From assembly GCA_020698575.1 (NCBI GenBank), contig CM036247.1, positions 32,327,086 through 32,391,085 on the forward strand: a stretch of 64,000 nucleotides of DNA, given 5' to 3'. A model generated the notes under the pieces. That model did not search any database and was not told where the DNA came from. It saw only the letters and a list, made by a program, of their open reading frames with translations. A program made the position numbers and the translations under genes. The stretch is from Bostrychus sinensis. Taxonomy: Eukaryota > Chordata > Actinopteri > Gobiiformes > Eleotridae. Shown here one piece after another: positions 13,901 to 22,735 of the stretch; positions within the stretch are counted from its first letter, which is position 1, and the number at the start of each line of letters is the position of its first letter.

Positions 13901-14999
13901 TGAGCACCATTAGTTGCACGAAACACATCAAGACCGTAGTCGATTTCTTGCTATGTTCACTGTAGTGTAGCCTCATCAATAATAATCCCACAGCACACAT
14001 TCACCTTTGGACTCTCTCAGTGAAGTTCCCAAGTCACAAAGGGCTGTTCTGATCACCAGGTTCTCACATTATGTGTGTTCAGTTTCCCTGAAACATGAAA
14101 GGTTGCCTCATCACTAAAACAAACTCGGGTGAGGAACATTTCATGCTCAGAAATTGGTTCCAGTGTTAACTGCAAACTCCACGTACAATCACAAGCTCTT
14201 GTGTAGGACTTTGTGCACCGTTGAACGTGGAGGCTGTAACTGTCTGGCAGCAGTACATATGTGATTAAAAACTTTGATAACCACTGAGTACATAGAACAA
14301 ATGTGATTAAGATATCTCATTAATTGCCTTTGTAATATATTTTTTAAATTGTAAAGAGACTTTATGAACACCCTGTACTGTATATATTGTATTTTGGTAT
14401 GATATTGTATGGATGACAGATCTTTATTTTTGTTTTCTCCTCTTTCTCCTCTGTACTGCCTGTATTTTAAGCTGCCTCTTGGCCAGATTGTCATTCAAAA
14501 TGAGAATTGATTCTCAATGAGCTTAACTTTAATGGAGGTTAAATAAAAAAAATAAATAAATGTGTATAGGTCTTTAAAATATTGACTGCAAGCAAGGTTA
14601 ATGAAGGTATAATCAGATGATATTTTACCTCCTCTGGTCATATCCTGCCACATCCAGATCCTCTAAAACAATCAGCATCTCGTCGCCGTGGGAACAGGAG
14701 GCCAGGCAGGCAGGGATGCGGCAGCTCTGATTGGTGGAGTAGTTCTGGTACCAGTGAGTTTCCACCTGATAGGAGCGCACCTTCCGCGTGTGGGACAGGT
14801 CCGTGTTCCAGCCCCCGGGATGGTCCGCCTCTGCTGGGAACTTGACGTGTTTGACCACCACAGAGGGGCGCTCGCTGCCCTCCAGGTGCACCCTCACGAT
14901 CTCCCCGTACCCGCTCCACAAGGTCTGGATCTTAGAACCCACTCGCAGTGACGATGCCCCACAGGACTTCAGAATGAGCTCCTGGTATTCTGCAATCAT
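10973..14999 (-). CDS. EcKL / CHK kinase-like protein (aminoglycoside-phosphotransferase fold), 322 aa
   Basis: Exon A CDS is 14629-14999 (exon to about 15032) and exon B is 10973-11570; the two join in frame to 323 codons including TGA. The protein starts MIAEYQELILKSCGASSL. A glycine-loop region TLWSGYGEIVRVHLEG and a lysine strand SVVVKHVKFP are followed by RKVRSYQVETHWYQNYS and the hinge-like MLIVLEDLDVAGY. Exon B carries the catalytic loop IVHGDAKLANFCFS (HGDxxxxN) and the metal-binding AAVDFQYVGGGCGMKDVVYFL. These are hallmarks of the ecdysteroid-kinase-like/CHK family, related to choline and aminoglycoside kinases. Members phosphorylate small molecules; the fish substrate is unknown. 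No signal peptide or membrane segment is seen, so it is probably cytosolic. In-frame codons precede ATG 14999 in the exon, but the likely upstream exon has no usable ATG. The 3-kb intron is full of repeats. Confidence 0.88.
11730..11960. repeat. LINE-like 3' tail ending in (ATT)n
   Basis: 'gcactggaaagcactttgga' and 'gctatagaaataaa' followed by an imperfect (ATT/TTA)n run match the usual 3' terminus of fish LINE/SINE families. It lies in the kinase intron in plus orientation. Confidence 0.6.
12122..12441. mobile_element. hAT MITE, 320 bp, with perfect 8-bp target duplication
   Basis: The termini cagccattccc... and ...gggagctactg are inverted and flanked on both sides by ccatactc (12114-12121 and 12442-12449). 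The interior shares blocks with the copy at 15436-15876, including a 'gtcaagac..t/cgcagccccctta'-like left part, 'ttctgccatgtttt' and the right-end 'ccact..ggggaccc'. It is non-autonomous. Confidence 0.9.
12442..13589. other. kinase intron sequence, nothing further recognised
   Basis: AT-rich intron sequence with a poly-T/poly-A-rich stretch near 13.05 kb. No exon with correct phase was found between the two kinase exons, which join in frame without one. Confidence 0.5.
13590..14565 (+). mobile_element. LINE 3' fragment interrupted by an IS630-like transposon relic
   Basis: 13590-13770 translates as a decayed LINE ORF2 C-terminus with the pattern G-C-F-S-F-Q-F-A-A-A-S-D-W-N-Q-L. The LINE resumes after 14376 and ends cttggccagattgtcattca...gaggttaaataaa with an A/T tail at about 14560. 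That tail is related to the 3' end of the 38.3-kb LINE. The interruption is the element at 13771-14375. Confidence 0.7.
13771..14375 (-). mobile_element. IS630/Tc-like DNA transposon relic with CATAAAGTCTCTTTACAAT ends
   Basis: The inverted ends are gtccataaagtctctttacaat on the left and attgtaaagagactttatga followed by acaccctg on the right. A minus-strand reading of about 13880-14150 gives SDEATFHVSGKLNTHNVRTW and then SPKVNV, with stops between. This is the DDE-region signature of the 'SDEATFH' transposase lineage. It is internally deleted and dead. Confidence 0.8.
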
Positions 15000-15032
15000 C
15001 TCTGGAGCGACAATTTTAGTAGAGTAAGCTTT

Positions 15033-15435
15033 CTACAAAAACAAATATGTAGCATACGCAAGAAGTAGTAACATAAATGAATGCGACAGTGGCTCAGGAA
15101 GTAGTTCTATAAATGGAAGATTGGCAGTTCAAATCAACTCTCCCCAGTTCTTACTGTCTTTTTTTTTGTTTATTTATTTGGATCCCCATTAGTTGTGCCC
15201 AGCTATTCTTCCTGGGGTCCATTTAAAAAGATAATTTACAATTCTTACTTCAATAACAAAAATGTATAAAAAATACATTACACAATTTCATTAAGCCCAG
15301 AAAATACATATCTAAACTATTTACATTACAAAAATATTTCCTCTTATATAATATCTCCTTGGCCTAACCCAGCATGGCATACATATAAAAGATCTATAAA
15401 AATATATGACAAATAACCCTTTACATTCCATAGTG
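15033..15435. repeat. dispersed repeats upstream of kinase exon A
   Basis: About 15080-15160 resembles the head of a widespread fish SINE-like repeat: gcgacagtggctcaggaagt, then a degenerate B-box-like ggcagttcaaatc. About 15165-15400 has the 'tttatttggatccccattag' plus 'cttcctggggtcc' repeat. Both are degenerate; family names are not assigned. Confidence 0.5.
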
Positions 15436-15876
15436 CAGCCATTCCCAAAGTCAAGACTGTTGTGGCCCCCTTAAATTTCCGAAAATCCCTCGCGGACCCC
15501 CAACGATAAACTTCGCTCTATTCAAAAGATTCTGCCATGTTTTTCTCCATATGTTTTTTTTATAAAAACATTACAAAAGCAGTGATTATTGACTAAAAGT
15601 TGTTTTAAAGTAATATTTTAAAACAAGTATACAACTGTAATTAATTTCAAATGTTTTTTATGTACTTAATGTTTTAGGTACTTAATATTTTCATTGACTT
15701 TTTATATTTTTGTATGTTTTGTTTGTTTTTATGAACCAAAACCATGTGTCTGAAATAATAATAAAAAATAATAATAAATTTAAATTAAAATTGAAATATA
15801 GACAGCCTCTGGGGGGGCCCCTGTAGTACCTTCGCGGACCACCAGGGGGCCCCAGACCCCACTTTGGGAACCACTG
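15436..15876. mobile_element. hAT MITE, 441 bp, with perfect 8-bp target duplication
   Basis: The ends cagccattcccaaagtc and actttgggaaccactg form good inverted repeats flanked by ccatagtg on both sides (15428-15435, 15877-15884). It is the longer sister of the 12.1-kb copy. There is no ORF. Confidence 0.93.
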
Positions 15877-16075
15877 CCATAGTGTATCTTGATAAGAGAG
15901 AAAAAAAACTCTTCTTAAAATTGATCATGTTCGATAACGTTTACTAGGTATGAACTCCCTGAAAGCTGTTTAATTTGTTTTTTTAAATATTTGTTCAATA
16001 TTTGTTTAATTTTAATTAAAATGGCTGGCAATACTTTGAAGTTTATTAATCAAGCTTTAATTTTGTTTTTTAAAT

Positions 16076-16459
16076 AGGGTGACCAGATTTCTAGACCCAA
16101 AAACTTGGACACATATTTTTTTCACAAATCACGGAGCATTTGAACTCACCAAATAAAAGAAAAACTTCAGAAATCCACAACTCTCTGTCATGTAATTGAA
16201 AGCACGTGGCTTAGGTTTTAAATTTGATGGCATGCATTCATAAAAAACAATGACATGGTGAATAAATTTAATGACAAGTCTTTAAATTAATAATTTTAAG
16301 TTTCCTTTGCTTTTCTATTTGGTAAAATGGGGACAACCTGGCCATGGGTTTTTGAAAACTGGGACATATGAGTGTTTTTGTAGATTTGTGTTGGGGGACA
16401 TGGGACACAGAACCTAAAACTGGGATTGTCTCTTTTAAACAAGGACATCTGGTCCCCCT
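16076..16459. mobile_element. non-autonomous DNA element with AGGGTGACCAGAT inverted ends
   Basis: agggtgaccagatttc at the left and ggacatctggtccccct at the right are near-perfect inverted termini enclosing about 380 bp of AT-rich sequence. The flanks are T-rich, which hides any target duplication. Confidence 0.75.
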
Positions 16460-16560
16460 ATTTTTTTAAAGTGTAATGAGTATAGTAGTACAATATTGAA
16501 TTAATTGTAAAGACATAGGCTTGATAAGACACGCACATATTTTAATACAGTCCAAAGATT

Positions 16561-16885
16561 AGGGCTGATAGCCTCTGGTCACTTAAACGATTAATCCGTC
16601 AGTGAGGTCTTGGTCAACCAAAATTTTATTGGTAGATTAGTTGCATCTGCAAGCTGGTTTCATTTATTACTCGTTAGCTTTTATTTTTCATTTTATTAAA
16701 GATGACAATGATGATGTTTAGATAGCAATATATTGTACAGCCATCTTTTCTAAATGTTGCATTTACTAGTAAATGTAAAGTCACTTGTTTGGGTAAGGCC
16801 CTGGCAAGTCCCCCCCACAAATCCTTTGGTCGATTTCGGTTGATTAATTGCTATACTGGGCATAACTTCGGTCGACTACAGCCCT
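16561..16885. mobile_element. non-autonomous hAT-like element with AGGGCTG / CAGCCCT ends
   Basis: Left agggctgatagcc...gattaatc...tcttggtcaacc and right cggttgattaatt...ggtcgactacagccct are inverted. This is typical of the fish MITE with GGTCGAC words. It is about 325 bp. Confidence 0.7.
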
Positions 16886-16942
16886 ACTTAAAATACTTAT
16901 GGTTCAATGTGCCATTGATTAAATTATACTTACTGTGTTGTC

Positions 16943-17529
16943 CAGTGGTGGAATGTAACAAAGTAAAAATACTTTCTTACTTTATATAAGTACATTTTTC
17001 ATGTATTTGTACTTTACTTGAGAACATTTTACAAGGGGTACTTTTACGTCACTACATTTTAGAGCGAGTATCTGTACTTTTTACTCCACTACATTTATGA
17101 GTCGGTTTGAAGCACAAAGTATTCTGAGTTTGGGTGTAAATTCATGTGTTTTTCTGTGCCTTCATTGTAGACCCACAGTACTTAAATATAAAACGATGCA
17201 GTAAAGTAGTACTCCTTTAGAAACATAAAAATAATAAAGTTAGAAGACACCATCCAACAGATTCAGTCTCTTCTACTGCACCAGTTTGTTCATTTCTTTA
17301 GTAATCAGCACAATTTTTCAGCAAAATCCCTCACATTTAACACATTAATGAGCTGTCATGTCTATGTGAAATACTTTTACTTTTTTACTTGGAAGTACAT
17401 TTAAAAGTAAGTACTTTTATACTTTTACTTAAGTAGACATTTTAAGGTGATACTTTTACTTTTGTACATTTTTGCTCCTTTATCTGTATTTTTACCTAAG
17501 TATAGAAATTGAGTACTTCTTCCACCACA
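16943..17529. mobile_element. non-autonomous element with CAGTGGTGGAATGTAAC / TTCCACCAC ends and AAGTAC-rich interior
   Basis: cagtggtggaatgtaac at the left and gagtacttcttccaccaca at the right are inverted. The body is made of repeated 'tacttttact' / 'aagtacattt' words. This fish element type is recognisable by its self-similar interior. A related AAGTA-rich patch is at 23430-23715. Confidence 0.75.
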
Positions 17530-17900
17530 CAAACATACACAAAAACTACACGGGGATGTCCTTGTCCTGTTTAATTCATCTCCAAAGAGGCCTGCAATTG
17601 CTCTTGACACTGTACCGATATATAAAAAATGTTTTTCCTATATTTATATGCCCTATGATTGATGATGAGCCCTGAATTCACTGCTTTGCTCCCACCTCAT
17701 TATGTTTAGGCTTTCACTGTTGACATTTACGGATGTGGAAGACCTTATAACACATAACCGTATAACATTTAGCTGTTAGTCAATGAAAAACTATTAATTC
17801 AGTGCTCATCTTTATTTCCTAACGCCAGTAGATACTTCTAAGCCACATTTTCTCTGTCACATTCATTCATTCCAACGGTGCTAAAATGGTGCAACTTACC

Positions 17901-18206
17901 TTACAGACAAACGCAGACTGCTACAATGAACAAAGGCGCTATGAAAACATGCTAATGCTCACGAACTGAACGCGAAGACGAGCAGCAGGTCTGATTTATA
18001 AAATTCTTTGGATTACATTAGAGAAATATTCTAAAGATGTGTGCCCTTTGCGAGGCTTGATGCCAGTAGCCGGCTAGTTAAAACAGGAAGAGGCGTTTTT
18101 TTTTTTTTGTTTTTTTGTTTTTTTTCCGACGCTTCCTCATTTGTACCGGAAGTCGAGTGGCGATACTTCCTGTTGTTGTATCTGGCGCGGTAGCAAGCGA
18201 CGTAAA
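17901..18206. promoter_or_regulatory. putative bidirectional promoter between kinase and THAP genes
   Basis: On the minus strand a probable untranslated first exon of the kinase ends at 17900-17901 (CTGTAAG|GTAAGT). On the plus strand the THAP gene starts at 18207. Between them are ETS-type words (accggaagtcg, acttcctgttg), GC-rich sequence, a long T-run and CpGs; there is no obvious TATA box. Head-to-head spacing is about 250-300 bp. Co-regulation is inference. Confidence 0.5.
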
Positions 18207-19265
18207 ATGGTAGAATCCAAAAGTAGAAGTTTTTGTTGTGTTCCTGGTTGTTTCTGTGGTGCTCGGAGGCAGCCATACCTTTCTTTTCACTCTTTCCCCA
18301 CTGACCCGGACATTAGGGGACAGTGGGTCCAGGCAATAAGACGTCCTGAAGGTCCACACTTCAGCATAAGGAAAGGCAGCACTTATGTCTGTAGCAGGCA
18401 CTTTGCGACTGAGGATTTCATCTGTGGAGCTGCAACTAACCGTCTGAAAAACGGAGTAGTACCCAGCCTGTTCTCCTGGAATAACTTCACAGCACCACCT
18501 CAGAGGGAGTCTGCCTCTGAAGGGGCTCATAATAAACACCAACTCATCCCCTCTCAGCAGGACAGTAGCAGTAAGGCTAAGGCTGCTAAGATGGATCACG
18601 ACTATGTGGCACTTTCAACCACAGGTAATATTTTCTATATTATAACAGTTTTTATGCAGACAATTTATACTTTATTTATTTTAAAAGCAAATTTTCCTGC
18701 AGTTTTTGGTGAAAACAACAATATAAACTCCTATTACATTTATATTTTCAGCAGCGTCTGTCTGTTAGCAACATTACTTTAGATGAATTTTTCAGGAAAT
18801 GTCAGAAGTCAGAATAGAAATAAGGGACAATTTCATATTTCACAAGATGCTTCTTGAAGAACTGTCACTACAGTATACAATTATATATAGTGCATAGTAT
18901 ACACCATATAGCTGATAAATTTGTTTTACTTATCAAAAAGAGGAGAAATCTGGTGGTGTATATTGTCTAGACAAGACAAACTGTATGTGTTCTAGTCCTG
19001 ATTTCTCGCAGAAACTGCGATCGTGCTGCCTTCTCTGTACCTGTGACAGAAATAGTTAGTTCACACAATTATGCATTTAAAATGTAAAACTAAAGCCCAA
19101 CTTCCTGCACTAAGGGGCAAATATAATTTTTGTAATGTCACCCAATGCTCAGAGGACACAACATCGTTTACGCGACCAATCACACAAATGTTGGAGAAGG
19201 GTTAGTGTTAGGACACCTGCTGAAAAAAAGTTCTGCCCAGCTGTTAAGAATAAGCTGCGAGAACA

Positions 19266-19319
<54 letters not shown>

Positions 19320-20190
19320 TTTCTTGCAGTCTTGGGTGCTAGAAATAATTTCTCACTTCTCACAAAGTATGTAAAGGCCTTTAGTGCAGAATATTTGACC
19401 AATAACTGGAAGGCTGGTGGTTCGACTCCTGTTCGACTCCTACCCAGTTCAAAACAATGACCTCCTACTGAACACTAACAAGACAAAAGAAATGATAATT
19501 GACTTCAGGAAAAACAAAAAAAAAACTCCCCACAATGGCCTGAGCATAAATGGAGAAGAGGTGGAGAGGGTTTTCACTTTCAAGTTTCTGGGCCTGCACA
19601 TTACAGAGGACTCTAGCTGGAGCCAGAATACCTCTTGGATCATCAAAGGATCCCAGCAGAGGCTGTTCTTTCTAAGGACCCTGAGACGCAATAGGATTCC
19701 CCAGAAACTGCTGCTAAGCTTCTATCGCTGTACAATAGAAAGCATATTGACTTACTGTTGTACAGCATGGTACTCAGGCTGCGCTGCTGCCGAAAAAAAG
19801 GACCTGCAGCGGGTTGTGAGGACAGCGGAGAGGATCATTGGCTCCTCCATCCCAGACCTGGGGGACATCTATTCCAGCCGTCTCCTTACACAAGCCACCG
19901 ACATCCTGCTGGACCCCTCTCACCCCCGGGAACTCCCTCTTCACTCCCCTCCCCTCAGGACGACTCAAAACTCCCATCACACGCACAAACAGGCTGCAGA
20001 ACAGTTTTTTCCCCCGACCAGTGAACATATTACAGGCACATAGACACAGAATAGTTTGGACTTGACTTTACAAAATGCTCTCTGGCTGTTGTGACATGTA
20101 AAAATACATGTTATATGTTTTATATGCATGTACAAATGTGAAAGCACATTCCATTTATTTATTTTAACTGTTATGCAATAACAGATATTG

Positions 20191-20256
<66 letters not shown>

Positions 20257-20757
20257 TACTACTTTATTTATTTATTTTTTAATGTATATACTTAACTGCA
20301 ACTGAATTGCTCCAACAAAGTTTCGTTGTATATGTGCAATGAAAGATCTGCAGAGCTCCACAGCAGAGACTGTTGTATCTGTCCACAGGACCACTCTGTA
20401 TCATTTTAACACAAGAAGAAGTTTTTGTGTTTCGGTTTGTAGAGTGAAAAAGTGGAACAACATGACTCATGAACTAAAACAATGTCCAAATATGAAGCAG
20501 TTCAAAAACAAATATAAAGAATCTATTTTTGCTTGGTATGTTGATAAAGTACTTTGAGTATTTGGGGTTTATATGGGCACTGACATTAGCACTGAGAGAG
20601 CTATGAAGAAATTATGTTGATGTTAAAATAGGAAGTTGAATTGATTTTTGTGTGGTGAAGGATTTATGAAAGGGGGTGGGATTAAATAAGTTTTTATTTT
20701 CCCCCACTCCTGTTCAGATGTCTAAAGAACAAAGAAGTTATTTCTTTTCCAGACAAT

Positions 20758-20801
<44 letters not shown>

Positions 20802-22735
20802 TTCATTTATTTATTTTTGGTAATTACGTGTTATTAATTGACATGGTTTGATTTACATAGCAACTGCATCTGAACAAACACACTCAACTCAACTTAACCA
20901 TACACTCCACAGAGCTGGGCTGTGTGGAGGAGTGGCCAACAAAAGCCATTGCTTGGTGAAAATAATAAGAAATCATGTTTTGTGTTTGCCAAAAGGCACG
21001 TGGGAGACTCCCCAAACACGACAAGGTCCTCTGTGCAGATACAATTAAAATGAGCCATCAATGAAAGATGCTATGTGTAGCACAAACCTAGCACCTGACT
21101 GTGGCCCCTCTCTAAAGTGAAGCCTGGTGATGCAGTGTCCTGCTGTGGGGATATTTGTCATTGGTAGGGACTGGGACACTGCTCAGAACTGAAGGAATGA
21201 AGGATGGAGCTAAACACAGGACAATTTTTGAAGAAAAAGACTCAAACTGTGCTGTACAATGCTTCCAACCTGAAGGAGCTGGAGCTGTTTTTAGATGAAG
21301 AATGAGCACAAATCCCAGTGATTTTATGAACCAAGCTCATAAACACATATCCTAGAAAAGTTGGAGCTGAAAGTCCTTCAGATGGTGGTTCTACAGAGGA
21401 CAAAGTTGAGCGGGTACATACTTTTGCACACAAAGTTCCAAAATTCCTGTTTTGCTGTCATATTTCTAATTTGCTTCACAATAAAAATGTTTTTGCATTT
21501 TCATAGCTGTTGTCATGTGATGTAAAGTGACTGACATAAACCTCTCAATGATCCTTTTAAATTCCAGGTTGTAAGGCAACAATTAAGGAAAAATGCTAAG
21601 GGGGTGAATATTTTTGCAGATCACTGTATAAAGTGTCTAGAAAAGCATTATATAAAACTGATGCATTATAATATTAATATTTGTTACAACAGAAATATCT
21701 ATAAATATTATTGATTGTTGTGTCTTTACAGGTGCACTTGATGAGGCACTTCAGTATATTAAAGATCTGGAGGCCAAGCTGGAAAAAGTAGCTTTGCCAT
21801 CTCAAACCCTCTTCAGTCGTTACTGTGCTTCAGACGACCAGATCTGGTTTTACACCAGATTTCCATCAGAGAGTGTATTCAGGACGTTCTGGGAGACCAT
21901 TGCACCATCTGCTTCCCGACTGGTGTACTGGTCCAGAGCGAGGAGGCTTGCAGGTGAAGCCTGTTCTAAAACCAGCCCCCCATGCGACATCCCGTTAATC
22001 GACGAGTTCTTGATGTACTCTTTCAGGGTAGCTGCTGGCATGAAGGAGCAGCTCATTGCTGACATGTTCAGTGTGAGCATAGCCACAGTCAGCCGAGTCA
22101 CCATCACCTGGGCCAATTATCTCTATATTGTTCTGGCATCACTTAAAATGTGGATTAACAGGGAGATGGTCAAATCAACCATGCCTTTAAAATTCAAGAA
22201 ATACTGTCCAAATGTGCGGGTCGTACTTGATTGTGCAGCAATCGCTCTGGAGACAGCCTCATCCCTCACCTTACAGTCAAAGACATTCTCCAGTTACAAA
22301 AACAGAACAGTGCTGAAAGGGCTTATCGGAGTTGCTCCCTGTGGCTTGGTGACGTTCATCTCACCTCTGTACACCGGCTGCCTCTCTGACGAGGAGATCA
22401 CAAGGATCAGTGGAATCCTTCCCCTGCTGGAGCCAGGGGACGAAGTCATGGCTGACACCGGTTTCCTCATTGAAGACCTCCTTGCTGAAGTAGGTGCCAA
22501 AAAACTCACCATTCCACCTTTTAGGCATCCTGGTCAGTTCAGCCAGAAGGAGACAAAGGAGACTAAAGCCTTTGCCCATCTCAGGAGGGTTGTGGAGCGA
22601 GCGATAGACAGAGTGAAGTGTTTCCACATCTGGGACAAGCCTGTGCCGCCCACACTTATAGGAACTGTGAATCAAATCTGGCACAACTGTTGTGTTCTTT
22701 CAAATTACCAAGGGCCATTTTGCCTTAAAGAATAA
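18207..22735 (+). CDS. THAP domain + DDE_Tnp_4 transposase-like protein, 473 aa, intact
   Basis: Exons 18207-18624 and 21732-22735 join in frame (ACA G|GT GCA) to 474 codons. Residues 1-90 form a THAP zinc finger: C11-VPG-C15, W40, C62-SR-H65, then NRLKNGVVPSLF. A short coiled-coil-like piece (ALDEALQYIKDLEAKLEKV, about 141-160) follows. An HTH-like segment (AGMKEQLIADMFSVSIATVS) precedes the DDE_Tnp_4 catalytic core: D306 in VVLDCAAI, D381 in EVMADTGFLIEDLL and E428 in HLRRVVERAID, all present. The architecture matches ISL2EU/IS5-type (PIF/Harbinger-related) fish transposases. It could be a mobile-element gene or a captured copy; the open frame despite a 3.1-kb intron packed with older repeats, and the host-like promoter, argue for retention. 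I did not find terminal inverted repeats. The stop codon overlaps an AATAAA (about 22731). Confidence 0.9.
19268..19322. repeat. (TTTA)n microsatellite
   Basis: About 13 perfect TTTA units lie inside the THAP gene intron. A second (TTTA)n run is at about 20759-20816. Confidence 0.97.
19400..20338 (+). mobile_element. L2-like LINE 3' half, decayed, in THAP-gene intron
   Basis: A frame from about 19417 to 20043 encodes the ORF2 C-terminus: LLLNTNKTKEMIIDFRKNKK, then FTFKFLGLHITEDSSW, QQRLFFLRTLRR and LQRVVRTAERIIGSSIPDL. This is the thumb/connection part of an L2/Jockey-group reverse transcriptase. A frameshift follows near 19960 and then a 3' tail with (TA)n (about 20197-20254) and 'gttgtatatgtgcaatg'. 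The catalytic FADD region and everything 5' are missing. Confidence 0.85.
20339..21626 (+). mobile_element. 5'-truncated Tc1-like element carrying a LINE tail insertion
   Basis: 20339-20400 reads DLQSSTAETVVSVHRTTL and 20880-21048 continues LHRAGLCGGVANKSH, both Tc1 transposase N-terminal motifs. Between them is a LINE ORF2 C-terminal piece (FCVSVCRVKKWNNMTHELKQ) with its 3'UTR and a (TTTA)n run. The right terminus, aaatgctaagggggtgaatatttttgcagatcactg, is followed by TA at 21627. The same composite occurs inverted and more completely at 34404-36101. Confidence 0.85.

Noticed and set aside
19389..19440. tRNA gene or SINE B-box (ggtggttcgactcc)
   Set aside because: There is no A box and no cloverleaf, and the motif is partly duplicated (gttcgactcct twice). 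At most it is a SINE scrap.
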